Below the pieces are notes generated by a model that was not told the DNA's origin, ran no database searches, and saw nothing but the letters and a program-made list of their open reading frames with translations. Positions 6,002 to 13,058 of a stretch of DNA of 13,058 nt are shown here, piece after piece. Within the stretch, counting starts at the first letter, position 1, and every line of letters begins with the position of its first letter. The position numbers and the translations under genes are program-made. Source of the stretch: GWA2-66-18 sp964537395. GTDB taxonomy: Bacteria > Elusimicrobiota > Elusimicrobia > UBA1565 > UBA9628. The stretch spans positions 1 through 13,058 of the forward strand of contig CAZIBN010000087.1 in NCBI GenBank assembly GCA_964537395.1. The letters are read 5' to 3'.

Positions 6002-7314
6002 TTGCTTCCGGCCGCGCCGAACGACACCATGCCGAACAGATAGGCGATGTCGGTGTCCTCGAAGGCGACCTTCAGCCAGGTCTGGTAGCGCGGGACCGTC
6101 GCCAGATCCTCGACGCGGCCGCCGAGGCTGACGAACTTCTGGACCTTGACCTGCGCGCCGATGTCGTAGGCGGGCTTGTCGAAGCGGCGTCCTTCGATGA
6201 TGCGGTTGCGGCCGAAATCGTGGGCCTGCGCGACGACGGAGAGGCGGCCAAGCACCGGGTCTTTATGAAACGGCGTCAAGGTCACGCGCGCGCCACCGCC
6301 GGAGCGGATCACGCCGAAGGCGAGGTCGGACCAGGCGTTCTCCCAGCCGATCAGGGCGTCGGCGCGGTTGGGCTGGGCGTAGTCGACCCGGCCGCCGCGC
6401 TTGTCATCGGAGATATTGGCCAGGTTCGAGCCGCCGACGTAGTAATAGCGGCCTTCGCGCGGAGAGATCTTGAGGCCGATGTCGACGCGCGAGGTGCGCA
6501 CCGCGTGCTCGTAGCGCCAGTCGTAGTTCCAGAAGACTCGGAACTGCGTGATGCGTCCGAACACATCCTTGGCGGTCCCGGCGGCTTCCTTGACGGAGGC
6601 GATGGTTTCTTTGACATCAGCCTTGACCTTCTCGTCGTGCAGCAGGGCGCCGACGGCGCCCTTGTCGGTGGCCAGGCTCGCCATCATCAGGTTGGACTTG
6701 GCGAGGAGATCGTCGAGCTTCTGGGTGATGTCGTCGGTGCGTCCAAGCGCCTTCTCGAGCTTGGGCTTGGTCGTTTCGATGAGGTCGTTGAGGTTGGCCG
6801 TCATCTCCCGGACGTTGGCCACGGTCTCGGTCATGTTGTCGGCGAGCGTGCCGCGCGGGCCTTCCTTGGTGAAGCCGTCGAGGAGCTTCTCGAGCTTGCC
6901 CAGCGCCTTGGTCAGGGACTTCTCGATGGAGACGGGATCGTCGCCACGGACCGTCGAATTAGCAGGAATCACGCCTTTAACGCGCGTTCCCTGATCCACC
7001 TGCAGATACTTGGAGCCGATGATGCCGGTCGAGCCGACCTGGAAGACGGCGTCATTGTAGATGTCCACGCCCTTGCGGATCGACATGACCACGCGCGCGC
7101 CGCCGTCCACGAGCTCGATGAGACGGACCTGGCCGACCTCGACGCCGGAGAGCTTGACCGGAGCATCCTTTGAAAGGTTGGCCACATCGGAGAACTGAGC
7201 GTAAAGGGTGTAGCGCTTCTCGAAGGAGACGTCGCCGAGCAGGAAGATGGCGGTGGCGAGGAGCGTGAGGCCCCCGAGGACGAACGCGCCGACTTTGGTT
7301 TCGAGCGACATCAT
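5983..7314 (-). CDS. mlaD: MlaD-type MCE protein with C-terminal barrel-like domain
   Basis: The MCE subunit of a lipid ABC transporter, expected to be anchored in the inner membrane and to reach into the periplasm. Residues 1-8 are cytoplasmic, 9-27 form one membrane helix, and about 35-112 form the MCE domain (PVKLSGVEVGQV, STGIIGSKYLQV). Residues about 125-255 are helical or coiled-coil with many Leu/Lys/Asp repeats. From 257 to 435 the sequence turns aromatic and alternating (FRVFWNYDWRYEH, GRYYYVGGSN, YDIGAQVKV), resembling the outer-membrane-barrel-like tail of some longer MCE proteins. At 443 residues it is far longer than E. coli MlaD (about 180). The gene starts inside the mlaF stop (ATGA overlap; a second in-frame ATG is 3 nt later), so expression is coupled. 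MCE identity is firm. The barrel reading is inference, and no MlaC or MlaA homologue is in the window. Confidence 0.88.
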   Translation of the reverse strand: MMSLETKVGAFVLGGLTLLATAIFLLGDVSFEKRYTLYAQFSDVANLSKDAPVKLSGVEVGQVRLIELVDGGARVVMSIRKGVDIYNDAVFQVGSTGIIGSKYLQVDQGTRVKGVIPANSTVRGDDPVSIEKSLTKALGKLEKLLDGFTKEGPRGTLADNMTETVANVREMTANLNDLIETTKPKLEKALGRTDDITQKLDDLLAKSNLMMASLATDKGAVGALLHDEKVKADVKETIASVKEAAGTAKDVFGRITQFRVFWNYDWRYEHAVRTSRVDIGLKISPREGRYYYVGGSNLANISDDKRGGRVDYAQPNRADALIGWENAWSDLAFGVIRSGGGARVTLTPFHKDPVLGRLSVVAQAHDFGRNRIIEGRRFDKPAYDIGAQVKVQKFVSLGGRVEDLATVPRYQTWLKVAFEDTDIAYLFGMVSFGAAGSKGRSKK

Positions 7315-8111
7315 CTTTTCTTGACCACGTGGTTGGACGCGCCTTCCGCCTCGAATTCCTTAAGCTTCATCTTGATCGGGCCTTCGCTCTTCCCGTCCAC
7401 GAACTGGCGAACATAAGGGTTGTCGCTGATCTTGATGATCTCCGGGTGCGCGACCTGAAGAACCTTCCCCTCGTGAAACATCGCGATGCGGCTGGCGACC
7501 TTGTACGCCGCCTTCATGTCATGCGTGACGGCGATCGCCGTCACCTTCAACTGCTTCTGAAGGTCCAGGATCAGATCGGCGATGACGTCCGTCATGATCG
7601 GATCCAGGCCCGTCGTGGGCTCATCATATAAAATATATGACGGTTGGGCCGCGATGGCCCGCGCGAGGGCCACGCGCTTCTTCATGCCGCCGGACAGCTC
7701 CGAGGGCTTGAAATCCTCGACGTCCTTGAGGCCGACGAGGGCGAGGCAATCCGAGGCGATCTTGCGGTATTTCCCCGAAGGGATATCGGTCAGGTAGCGC
7801 AGGCCGAAGGTGATGTTCTCCCAGACGGTCAGTGAGTCGAACAGGGCGCCTTCCTGGAAGAGGTAGCCGAAGCGGCGGCGGTAGTCGGCGATCTCGGCCT
7901 CGGTCTTGAGCTTGGCGACCTCGATGCCGTCGACGACGATCTTCCCCTCGTCGGGATGATGGAGGCCGATCACGCACTTAAGAAAGGTGGACTTGCCGCA
8001 GCCGGAGCCGCCGATGATGACGAGCGTCTCGCCGGTCTCCACGCGCATATCGATGCCCCGCAGGATGGTGCGGGGCCCGAAGCTCTTGACCACTCCCTCG
8101 GCGTCGATCAT
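7311..8111 (-). CDS. mlaF: MlaF-type ABC transporter ATP-binding protein
   Basis: The cytoplasmic ATPase that powers the MlaE permease. All ABC motifs are intact in 266 residues: Walker A GGSGCGKST (34-42), Q-loop LFQEGALFDSLTVWEN (Gln86), signature LSGGMKKR (139-146), Walker B YILYDEP (159-165) and the switch His197 (VTHDM). The GALFDSLTV stretch and the LSGGM signature are typical of MlaF/TTG2A ATPases that pair with MlaE permeases. The start at 8111 lies 1 nt after the mlaE stop and has no clear Shine-Dalgarno, so it probably depends on translational coupling. The tail is basic and overlaps mlaD by 4 nt. Confidence in the family is very high; the transported lipid and direction are not shown by sequence. 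Confidence 0.95.
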   Translation of the reverse strand: MIDAEGVVKSFGPRTILRGIDMRVETGETLVIIGGSGCGKSTFLKCVIGLHHPDEGKIVVDGIEVAKLKTEAEIADYRRRFGYLFQEGALFDSLTVWENITFGLRYLTDIPSGKYRKIASDCLALVGLKDVEDFKPSELSGGMKKRVALARAIAAQPSYILYDEPTTGLDPIMTDVIADLILDLQKQLKVTAIAVTHDMKAAYKVASRIAMFHEGKVLQVAHPEIIKISDNPYVRQFVDGKSEGPIKMKLKEFEAEGASNHVVKKR

Positions 8112-8112
8112 A

Positions 8113-8904
8113 TCAGGTGATCCCGAATGCGTTGAGGACCGCGGTGGCGAAATAGTCCAGCACCAGGATCAGGACCATGCTGATGACCACGGCCGCCGTC
8201 GTGGCCTTGCCCACGCCCTCGGCGCCGCCGCGGGTGGTGATGCCCTTGAAGCAGGAGACGAGGGAGATGACGGCCGCGAACACGAAGGTCTTGAGGAAGC
8301 CGTGCACGAAGTGGCGGATCTCCATGTTGTTGATGATGTCGTGCCAATACACGGTCGCGGGGATCTGATACTTCGCGTGGGCCACGAGGTAGCCCCCCCA
8401 GATGCCGGTGAAGTCGGACGCGACGGTGAGCAGGGGAAGCACCAGCATGAAGGCGATGAAGCGCGGGATCACGAGATAGCGAACGGGGTCGGTGCCGAGG
8501 GTGTAGAGCGCGTCGATCTGCTCGGTGACCTTCATGGTGCCGAGCTCCGCGGCGATGGCCGCGCCCGCCCGGCCCGCGACGACGATCGCGGTCATGACGG
8601 GAGCGAGCTCCATGACGAGGGCGAAGGAAACGACGGTGCCCACGAACAACGGTTCATTAAAGAAGTGCTTCGAGGACGCGCCGGTCTGCAGCGCCAGAAC
8701 CATGCCCGTGAAGAAGGCCGTCATCGCGGTGACGGGCAGCGAATTGACGCCGACGCGGACCACCTGGATCAAGGTCTGGCGCCACTCGATGCGGTAGCTC
8801 GTCATCCAGCCGAACGTCGAGCGTACCAGGAAGGAGAACTGGCCGGTCTCCTCCGCGGTCTCGAGGATGAACTTTCCGAAGCCGCCGACGGCTCCTGCGA
8901 TCAT
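8113..8904 (-). CDS. mlaE: MlaE-family lipid ABC transporter permease
   Basis: Inner-membrane permease of 263 residues, the normal size, with about five to six membrane segments. It carries the family's conserved block ELAPVMTAIVVAGRAGAAIAAELGTMKVTEQIDAL (pieces within 99-132), then GTDPVRYLVIPR (137-148) and FKGITTRGGAEGVGKATTAAVV (about 219-240). Known relatives move phospholipids between inner and outer membrane together with MlaF and an MCE protein, both of which follow directly. The open frame extends 23 residues further, but the ATG at 8904 was chosen because it gives the usual protein start and an ATGA overlap with the alr stop. GGTGGG before it may serve as a weak ribosome site. Confidence 0.95.
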   Translation of the reverse strand: MIAGAVGGFGKFILETAEETGQFSFLVRSTFGWMTSYRIEWRQTLIQVVRVGVNSLPVTAMTAFFTGMVLALQTGASSKHFFNEPLFVGTVVSFALVMELAPVMTAIVVAGRAGAAIAAELGTMKVTEQIDALYTLGTDPVRYLVIPRFIAFMLVLPLLTVASDFTGIWGGYLVAHAKYQIPATVYWHDIINNMEIRHFVHGFLKTFVFAAVISLVSCFKGITTRGGAEGVGKATTAAVVISMVLILVLDYFATAVLNAFGIT

Positions 8905-10007
8905 GCGCCCACCGCCACGCGCGGCACGCGGCTCGAGAGCGCGGTCGCCGTTTCGTATGGGATGGTGCCGCACATACGAGCGAGCTCCGCGGCGGATACG
9001 ATCGCGTTATCCTGGCGACCGATGAGCACCGCGTCTTCACCGACGCGTGCGCGGGGCGCGCCGGTCACGTCGATCATGGTCTGGTCCATCGTGACGCGTC
9101 CGACGACGGGGCAGCGTTTTCCGGCGACAAGGATCGAGGCCCGGTTCGACAAAGCGCGCGCGTAGCCGTCGCCGTAGCCGATCGGCAAGGTCGCAATGCG
9201 GCTCACGCGCTCAGCCCGCCAGGTCGCGCCATAGCTGACGGTAGCACCTTTTGGAACGGTTTTGATGTAGACGATCTTGCTCTTGAGCGTCAGCACGGGC
9301 GCAAAGCCCTCATAAAGGCCATAGGCGGCAAGCCCCGGGCGGACGAGGTCGAACCGAGAGCCGGGGTGGCGCAAAGCCGCCGCGGAGTTGGCGGCATGCA
9401 CCAATGAGGGCCGAAGGCCTTCCTTGTCCAAGGCTTTCAATACCTGCTTAAAGGCCGAAAGCTGACGTCCCGTGAAGGTCGCGTCATCCTCGGCCTTAGC
9501 CATGTGGGTATAGATTCCCTGGACGCGGATCCCTTTGAGGCCCGACAAGTCCCGCATCAGCGACACGGCGGCTTCGGGGCGCAGGCCGATCCGGCCCATG
9601 CCGGTGTCCACTTTCACATGGATGTTGATCGTACGCCGCAGGCGCAAGGCCGCCTCGGCCACGCGCTTGGCCGATTCGAGGGAGGCGACGATCGGGGTCA
9701 GGTCGTGCGCGGCGGCGGCCAGCACGCTCTCGAACGGATAGAGGGAGCCGAGGATCAGGATCGGAAGCTTGACTCCGGCGGAGCGCAGGGCCAGCCCCTC
9801 CTCGACCGAGGAGACGCCCAGCCAGTCGGCCGCGCGGGCCTTTTGCGCGGCGAGAGAGCAGAGCACGGCGTCGTGACCATAGGCGTTCGCTTTCACGACG
9901 AACATGATCTTGACGCGGGCGCCTACGCGCTTGCGAAAGAGGCGGAGGTTTCCGACGAGCGCGTTAAGGTCGATTTCAGCCCAGGTCGGGCGAAAGAAGC
10001 GCCTCAT
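8901..10007 (-). CDS. alr: Alanine racemase
   Basis: A PLP-dependent enzyme that converts L-alanine to D-alanine for peptidoglycan. It has 368 residues, the normal length. The PLP-binding lysine is Lys39 in VVKANAYGHD, followed by KVDTGMGRIG (132-141) and HAANSAA (204-210). The second catalytic base is Tyr259 in TVSYGATWRA. The C-terminal barrel has LPIGYGDGY and GRVTMDQTMIDV, and the protein ends with GTIPYETATALSSRVPRV. The ATG at 10007 is preceded by GAGG at a 5-nt spacing, and this site overlaps the TGA of dnaB 7 nt upstream. The 3' end overlaps mlaE by 4 nt. alr next to dnaB is seen in several bacterial lineages; here it links the translation/replication genes to the lipid transporter in one transcription unit. 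Confidence 0.97.
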   Translation of the reverse strand: MRRFFRPTWAEIDLNALVGNLRLFRKRVGARVKIMFVVKANAYGHDAVLCSLAAQKARAADWLGVSSVEEGLALRSAGVKLPILILGSLYPFESVLAAAAHDLTPIVASLESAKRVAEAALRLRRTINIHVKVDTGMGRIGLRPEAAVSLMRDLSGLKGIRVQGIYTHMAKAEDDATFTGRQLSAFKQVLKALDKEGLRPSLVHAANSAAALRHPGSRFDLVRPGLAAYGLYEGFAPVLTLKSKIVYIKTVPKGATVSYGATWRAERVSRIATLPIGYGDGYARALSNRASILVAGKRCPVVGRVTMDQTMIDVTGAPRARVGEDAVLIGRQDNAIVSAAELARMCGTIPYETATALSSRVPRVAVGA

Positions 10008-10014
10008 GGTCGCC

Positions 10015-11412
10015 TCATGAGAACTGAGTCTGCGTTTCCTCGAAGGCGACAGGTTCTTCCGAGCTCGTCTCGTCGACGAAGCGGGTGATGCTGCGCAGGA
10101 AGGTGACGGGGACGGAGCCGGTCGGGCCCTGGCGCTGCTTGGCGATGATGATCTCGGCCTTGTTCTCCAAGGTCGGATCGTTGGGCTTGTAGTAGCCCTC
10201 GCGATGGATCAGCGCGACGACATCGGCGTCCTGCTCGAGCGAGCCGGAGTCGCGCAGGTCGGACAGCTTCGGCCGGTTCTCAAGGCGGGTCTTGTCCTCG
10301 GAGGCGCGCGAGAGCTGAGACAGCGCGATCACAGGGACGTTGAGCTCGCGGGCGAGCTGCTTAAGGCCGCGGGAGATCTCGGAGACCTCCTGCTGGCGGT
10401 TCTCGCTGCGGCCGCCGCCGCCGCTGCGCAGCAGACCGAGATAGTCGATGACGACCATGCCGAGCTCCTTCTTTTCCTGGCGCAGGCGCGTCATCAGCTG
10501 GCGCGAGATCGTGCGGACGTTCATGACCGTCATGCCGGCGTTGTCGTTGATGAACAGCGGCGCCTCGGAGAAGCGCGCGGCGGCGCCGGTCAGGTCCTGC
10601 CAACGGTCGCGCTTGAAGTAGCCGGTGCGGATGTCCTTGAGGTTGACCTTGGCCTCGGAGGCGATGAAGCGCTGCATGATCGCGTGGCGGTTCATCTCGA
10701 GCGAGAAGAACAGCACCGGCAGGTTCTTCTCAAGGACGGCGTGCGCCACCATGTTCAGCGCGAGCGCGGTCTTGCCCTGCGAAGGACGCGCGGCGATGAG
10801 GATGAGGTCCGATTTCTGGAAGCCGGTCGTCATCTTGTCGAAGGCGCGCAGGCCCGTGGGGATGCCGGTGACCTCCTGCTTGCTGTGGTGCGCGCGCTCG
10901 ATCTGCTCGACGACCTCATGGACGAGGTCCTTCATCTCGATGACGCCCTGCAGGGTCTGGCGCTCGCTGACCTTCAGGATCGAGCCCTGGGCGTCGTCGA
11001 GGATCTGCTTGGGGTCCTTCTCCTGCGTGTAGCAGGCGGTCACGACGCCGGTGGCGGCCGCGATGAGGTCGCGCAGGATCGCCTTTTCCTTGACGAGGCG
11101 GCCGTAGTACTCGACGTGCGCGGCCGTGGTGACCTTGTTGATCAGCTCGGCGAGGTAGGCGCCCCCGCCGACGCCGTCGAGCTCGGACTTCTTGCGAAGC
11201 TCTTCGGAAACGGTGACGGCGTCGATCGCCTGACCGGCGCCCAGCAAGGTATGAACGGCGCGAAAGATCCGCCGGTGCGAGTCGAGGTAGAAGTCGGTCT
11301 CGTGGAGGAGGTCGACGGCTTTCTCGGCCGCTTCACGCTCGATGAGCATCGAGCCGAGGACGGCCATTTCAGCCTCAAGGGCCTGTGGAGGGGTGGACGG
11401 ATTCTGCGCCAT
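10015..11412 (-). CDS. dnaB: Replicative DNA helicase DnaB
   Basis: A hexameric 5'-3' helicase of the replication fork. The 465-residue length is typical and contains no intein. The N-terminal primase-interacting domain covers about 1-150, starting PPQALEAEMAVLGSML. The RecA-like motor domain begins near VTGIPTGLRAFDKMTTGF (181-198). Walker A is ARPSQGKTA (208-216; the usual Met is Gln here), Walker B VVIDYLGLL (320-328) and the DnaB block KLSDLRDSGSLEQDADVV (382-399), with IIAKQRQGPTG (422-432) behind it. The ATG at 11412 follows the rplI stop by 11 nt, with AAGG 5 nt upstream of it. Identity is secure. Confidence 0.98.
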   Translation of the reverse strand: MAQNPSTPPQALEAEMAVLGSMLIEREAAEKAVDLLHETDFYLDSHRRIFRAVHTLLGAGQAIDAVTVSEELRKKSELDGVGGGAYLAELINKVTTAAHVEYYGRLVKEKAILRDLIAAATGVVTACYTQEKDPKQILDDAQGSILKVSERQTLQGVIEMKDLVHEVVEQIERAHHSKQEVTGIPTGLRAFDKMTTGFQKSDLILIAARPSQGKTALALNMVAHAVLEKNLPVLFFSLEMNRHAIMQRFIASEAKVNLKDIRTGYFKRDRWQDLTGAAARFSEAPLFINDNAGMTVMNVRTISRQLMTRLRQEKKELGMVVIDYLGLLRSGGGGRSENRQQEVSEISRGLKQLARELNVPVIALSQLSRASEDKTRLENRPKLSDLRDSGSLEQDADVVALIHREGYYKPNDPTLENKAEIIIAKQRQGPTGSVPVTFLRSITRFVDETSSEEPVAFEETQTQFS

Positions 11413-11423
11413 GCGCCCTTCGG

Positions 11424-11870
11424 TTACTCGCGAGCGGTAACGGTGACTTTGACCTTGGCGATGACCTCAGGCTGAAGCCGGAGGGACACTTCATGCTCGC
11501 CCGTGGTCTTGATCGCGGTCTCGAGGTGGATGGAGTTCTTCGGAACATCGAATCCCGCCGCCTTGAGGCTCTTCAGCAGATCGGCCTTGCCGATCGAACC
11601 GAACAGCTTGCCCACATCGGACGCGGGCACCGCGAAGGACAGATTGACGCCGGTGAGCTTCTCCGCCAATTCCTTGGCGACCTTGACATCGGCGGCGACG
11701 AGGGTCGCGCGCTTCTCCTTGCCCTTCTCCCAGTACTTGAGAGAAGACTCGGTGGCCATCTCCGCGAGCTTGCGCGGGAGCAGGTAGTTGCGGGCGTAGC
11801 CGGTCTTGACGTCCTTGACGTCGCCGGGTCGGCCGAGATTGTCGACGGTGCTGCGGAGAATGACTTTCAT
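11424..11870 (-). CDS. rplI: Large ribosomal subunit protein bL9
   Basis: A 148-residue protein, matching the normal L9 length of about 150. The 23S-binding N-domain has MKVILRSTVDNLGRPGDV, KDVKTGYARNYLLPRKLA (19-36), the conserved GYARN(Y/F)L(I/L)P block. A helical connector (about 40-75, rich in Lys/Glu/Ala) and the C-domain with SIGKADLLKSLK and the closing VKVTV follow. L9 sits at the base of the L1 stalk and helps limit frameshifting. The start is supported by a good Shine-Dalgarno (GGAG, 7 nt before the ATG). It lies 23 nt downstream of rpsR and 11 nt before dnaB, the usual rpsF-ssb-rpsR-rplI-dnaB order. Confidence 0.98.
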   Translation of the reverse strand: MKVILRSTVDNLGRPGDVKDVKTGYARNYLLPRKLAEMATESSLKYWEKGKEKRATLVAADVKVAKELAEKLTGVNLSFAVPASDVGKLFGSIGKADLLKSLKAAGFDVPKNSIHLETAIKTTGEHEVSLRLQPEVIAKVKVTVTARE

Positions 11871-11893
11871 GACGGTGCTCCTACTTCTGTTCT

Positions 11894-12220
11894 TTAACGA
11901 GTGACGTACGGCAGCAGCGCGAGGTTGCGAGCGCGCTTGATGCAGCGGGTGAGCTGGCGCTGATGCGACGCGCAGTTTCCCGTGATGCGGCCAGACAAGA
12001 TCTTGCCCGTGTCGGTCGTGAACGTGCGCAGGATCTGGATCTGCTTGAAGTCGATGTCGCGGACCTTCTCGGCGCAGAAGCGGCAGACCTTGCGGCGGAC
12101 GGGGTAGGGAGCGCGGCGCCCGCCAGGGGCGCTGCTGCTCGGACGGCGCGCGCCGGCGGAAGGCGCGGACGAAGCGGAAGCGGCCTCAGGGGCCGCGGCG
12201 GCGTTGGGCTCGACGGACAT
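11894..12220 (-). CDS. rpsR: Small ribosomal subunit protein bS18, with Ala/Ser/Pro-rich N-terminal extension
   Basis: S18 binds S6 on the platform of the 30S subunit. The conserved core runs from about 44 to 108: VCRFCAEKVRDIDFKQ, TDTGKILSGRITGNCASHQRQL and the C-terminal IKRARNLALLPYVTR. Cys46, Cys49, Cys83 and His86 could form a zinc site, as in the cysteine-containing form of S18. Residues 1-40 are a low-complexity Ala/Ser/Pro/Arg extension, making the protein longer (108) than the common 75-85. The start at 12220 overlaps the ssb stop (TGATG) and has GAGGAGG about 10 nt upstream. A shorter real start inside the extension is not indicated by any internal ATG. Confidence 0.96.
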   Translation of the reverse strand: MSVEPNAAAAPEAASASSAPSAGARRPSSSAPGGRRAPYPVRRKVCRFCAEKVRDIDFKQIQILRTFTTDTGKILSGRITGNCASHQRQLTRCIKRARNLALLPYVTR

Positions 12221-12645
12221 CAGAACGGTACCTCCTCAATCTCTGCGCCGGCTGACGGCTCCGGCTCCCCGACGCCGGACGAGCCGGCCGACGAGGTCTT
12301 CTCAAGAATCTGAACGCGACGCGCTTCGACTTCGATGCCGGAGCGCTTGTTGCCTTCCTTGTCCTGATAATCGTAACTGCGCAGGCGGCCCTCGACGTGC
12401 ACGGGCGCGCCCTTCTTGACGGATTTCCCGACCTGCTCGGCGGCTTCCCGCCAAATGACGCAGTTCACGAAAGTCGTGTCGTCCTTGAACTCGCCGGACT
12501 TGTCCTTATAACGGCGATTGACGGCCAAACCGAAACGGCACATCGCCGTTCCGCTGGCGGTGTATTTGAGCTCAGGGTCGCGAGTGAGCCTTCCCGTCAG
12601 GAGAACCGTGTTCTGCTGTTCGGGCTGGCGCGACTCGGCGACCAT
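12220..12645 (-). CDS. ssb: Single-stranded DNA-binding protein
   Basis: SSB coats single-stranded DNA in replication, recombination and repair. It has 141 residues. The OB fold covers about 10-113, with NTVLLTGRLTRDPELKYTASG (within 12-32), FVNCVIWREAAEQVGKSVKKG and VEGRLRSYDYQDKEG. A short Gly/Ser/Pro linker leads to the acidic tip EIEEVPF, the docking peptide for repair and replication partners (DDDIPF in E. coli). The ATG at 12645 lies 2 nt after the rpsF stop, with only a weak AGG ahead of it, which fits coupling to rpsF. The gene is embedded between the two partners rpsF and rpsR, as in most bacteria. Confidence 0.98.
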   Translation of the reverse strand: MVAESRQPEQQNTVLLTGRLTRDPELKYTASGTAMCRFGLAVNRRYKDKSGEFKDDTTFVNCVIWREAAEQVGKSVKKGAPVHVEGRLRSYDYQDKEGNKRSGIEVEARRVQILEKTSSAGSSGVGEPEPSAGAEIEEVPF

Positions 12646-12647
12646 TT

Positions 12648-13004
12648 TTACGCCTGAGCCGCGGCGGCCGGCGCGACGGCGGGCTTGATCTTCTTGGGCT
12701 TCTTCTCGCGCATCTTGCGATCGCGGACCAAGACGGTCATTTCCCGCAGCACAGTGTCGGAGACGCCGAAATTGTGAGCCATCTTCTTGAGGAGCGCCGG
12801 CGTGCCCTTGTACTTCAGGTACACATAAATGCCTTCGCGCGCCTTGCCGATGATGTGGGTCAGCTTCCGCCGGCCCCAGATCTCGTGGTTGACCAGCTCG
12901 CCGGCTTCGCCGGTGATGGTCAGCTTGGTCTTCTCGACGAATTCCACGACTTCGGGATCGGCGAGGACCGGTTTAAGGATAAGGACTGTTTCGTAAATCT
13001 GCAT
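12648..13004 (-). CDS. rpsF: Small ribosomal subunit protein bS6
   Basis: First gene of the long operon. S6 forms a heterodimer with S18 on the 30S platform. It has 118 residues: a start of MQIYETVLILKPVLADPEV, HEIWGRRKLTHIIGKAREGIYVYLKYKG (pieces within 40-67; W-G-R-R-K-L is diagnostic) and TVLREMTVLVRDRK (84-97). The tail is Lys/Ala/Pro-rich (REKKPKKIKPAVAPAAAAQA), as in many bacteria. The ATG at 13004 gives the standard family start. The frame stays open to 13043, but those codons overlap the promoter and have no homology. No clear Shine-Dalgarno is present; the -10 ends 10 nt before the ATG. Confidence 0.97.
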   Translation of the reverse strand: MQIYETVLILKPVLADPEVVEFVEKTKLTITGEAGELVNHEIWGRRKLTHIIGKAREGIYVYLKYKGTPALLKKMAHNFGVSDTVLREMTVLVRDRKMREKKPKKIKPAVAPAAAAQA

Positions 13005-13014
13005 GGTGTCCCAC

Positions 13015-13043
13015 AATATACAAAAGATCCACGACGATGACAA
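13015..13043 (-). promoter_or_regulatory. Promoter of the rpsF-ssb-rpsR-rplI-dnaB-alr-mlaEFD operon
   Basis: The minus strand shows TTGTCA (13038-13043), a 17-nt spacer and TATATT (13015-13020): five of six matches in each hexamer and ideal spacing. The predicted start lies near 13007-13009, leaving a leader of only 3-5 nt before the rpsF ATG at 13004. The 15 nt beyond the -35 to the window edge show nothing else recognisable. Confidence 0.8.
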
Positions 13044-13058
13044 GCTATTTTTCGGGGC

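Noticed and set aside
10015..11412. Intein in dnaB (a frequent insertion target)
   Set aside because: The helicase motifs run without interruption and the length of 465 residues is normal.
10204..11475. 423-codon open frame on the plus strand opposite dnaB
   Set aside because: It is a shadow of dnaB and of the rplI 3' end; it is highly charged and repetitive, with no family resemblance.
13005..13043. 13-residue upstream extension of rpsF
   Set aside because: It coincides with the -35/-10 promoter elements, and S6 proteins begin at the M-x-x-YE(T) position.
1..13058. Defence island, mobile element, CRISPR array, tRNA or riboswitch
   Set aside because: I read through both strands and found no transposase, integrase, direct-repeat array or tRNA-like cloverleaf. 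Intergenic gaps are too short for a riboswitch.

Overview
This is a GC-rich bacterial window in which every gene I can support lies on the minus strand, so transcription runs from high to low coordinates. Gene content indicates a diderm bacterium: an MlaE/MlaF/MlaD-type lipid ABC system, alanine racemase and the non-mevalonate isoprenoid pathway. The layout fits a little-studied phylum, and Elusimicrobiota is my guess by analogy only. Extreme coding density and the odd left edge suggest a metagenome-derived contig.

Right part (about 5980-13043): one long operon, rpsF-ssb-rpsR-rplI-dnaB-alr-mlaE-mlaF-mlaD. It starts at a near-consensus sigma-70-type promoter at the right edge. Genes overlap by 1-4 nt or are separated by at most 23 nt. 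The operon combines ribosome assembly (S6, S18, L9), replication (SSB, DnaB), peptidoglycan precursor supply (Alr) and glycerophospholipid transport across the envelope (MlaE permease, MlaF ATPase, MlaD-like MCE protein with a probable outer-membrane-barrel-like C-terminus).

Middle part (about 1798-5900): a small secreted LPP20-like protein, then radA, a membrane-anchored PIN-TRAM protein (YacL type) and a fused ispDF. The order radA-(disA)-yacL-ispD-ispF is that of Bacillus subtilis, but disA is absent and ispD/ispF are fused. radA has a textbook promoter with a perfect inverted repeat between -35 and -10, which looks like a repressor operator and could be an SOS/LexA box.

Left part (1-1792): an EamA/DMT-family permease lies directly behind ispDF. 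After it comes the 5' part of a trehalose-synthase-type GH13 gene with its own -10 element. treS homology stops abruptly near position 165-185. The remaining sequence to the edge encodes, in a different frame, what looks like a piece of a flagellar hook-associated protein (FlgL type). This is most simply an assembly chimera.

Recurring theme: four promoter-proximal genes (treS, radA, the small secreted protein, rpsF) have a TATAxT-like -10 only 6-10 nt before the ATG and no clear Shine-Dalgarno. Several genes inside the operons do have one. This predicts leaderless or nearly leaderless mRNAs. I found no mobile elements, CRISPR arrays, tRNAs, rRNAs or defence genes, and no non-coding stretch over about 90 nt. 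Most of the window is ordinary core genome.
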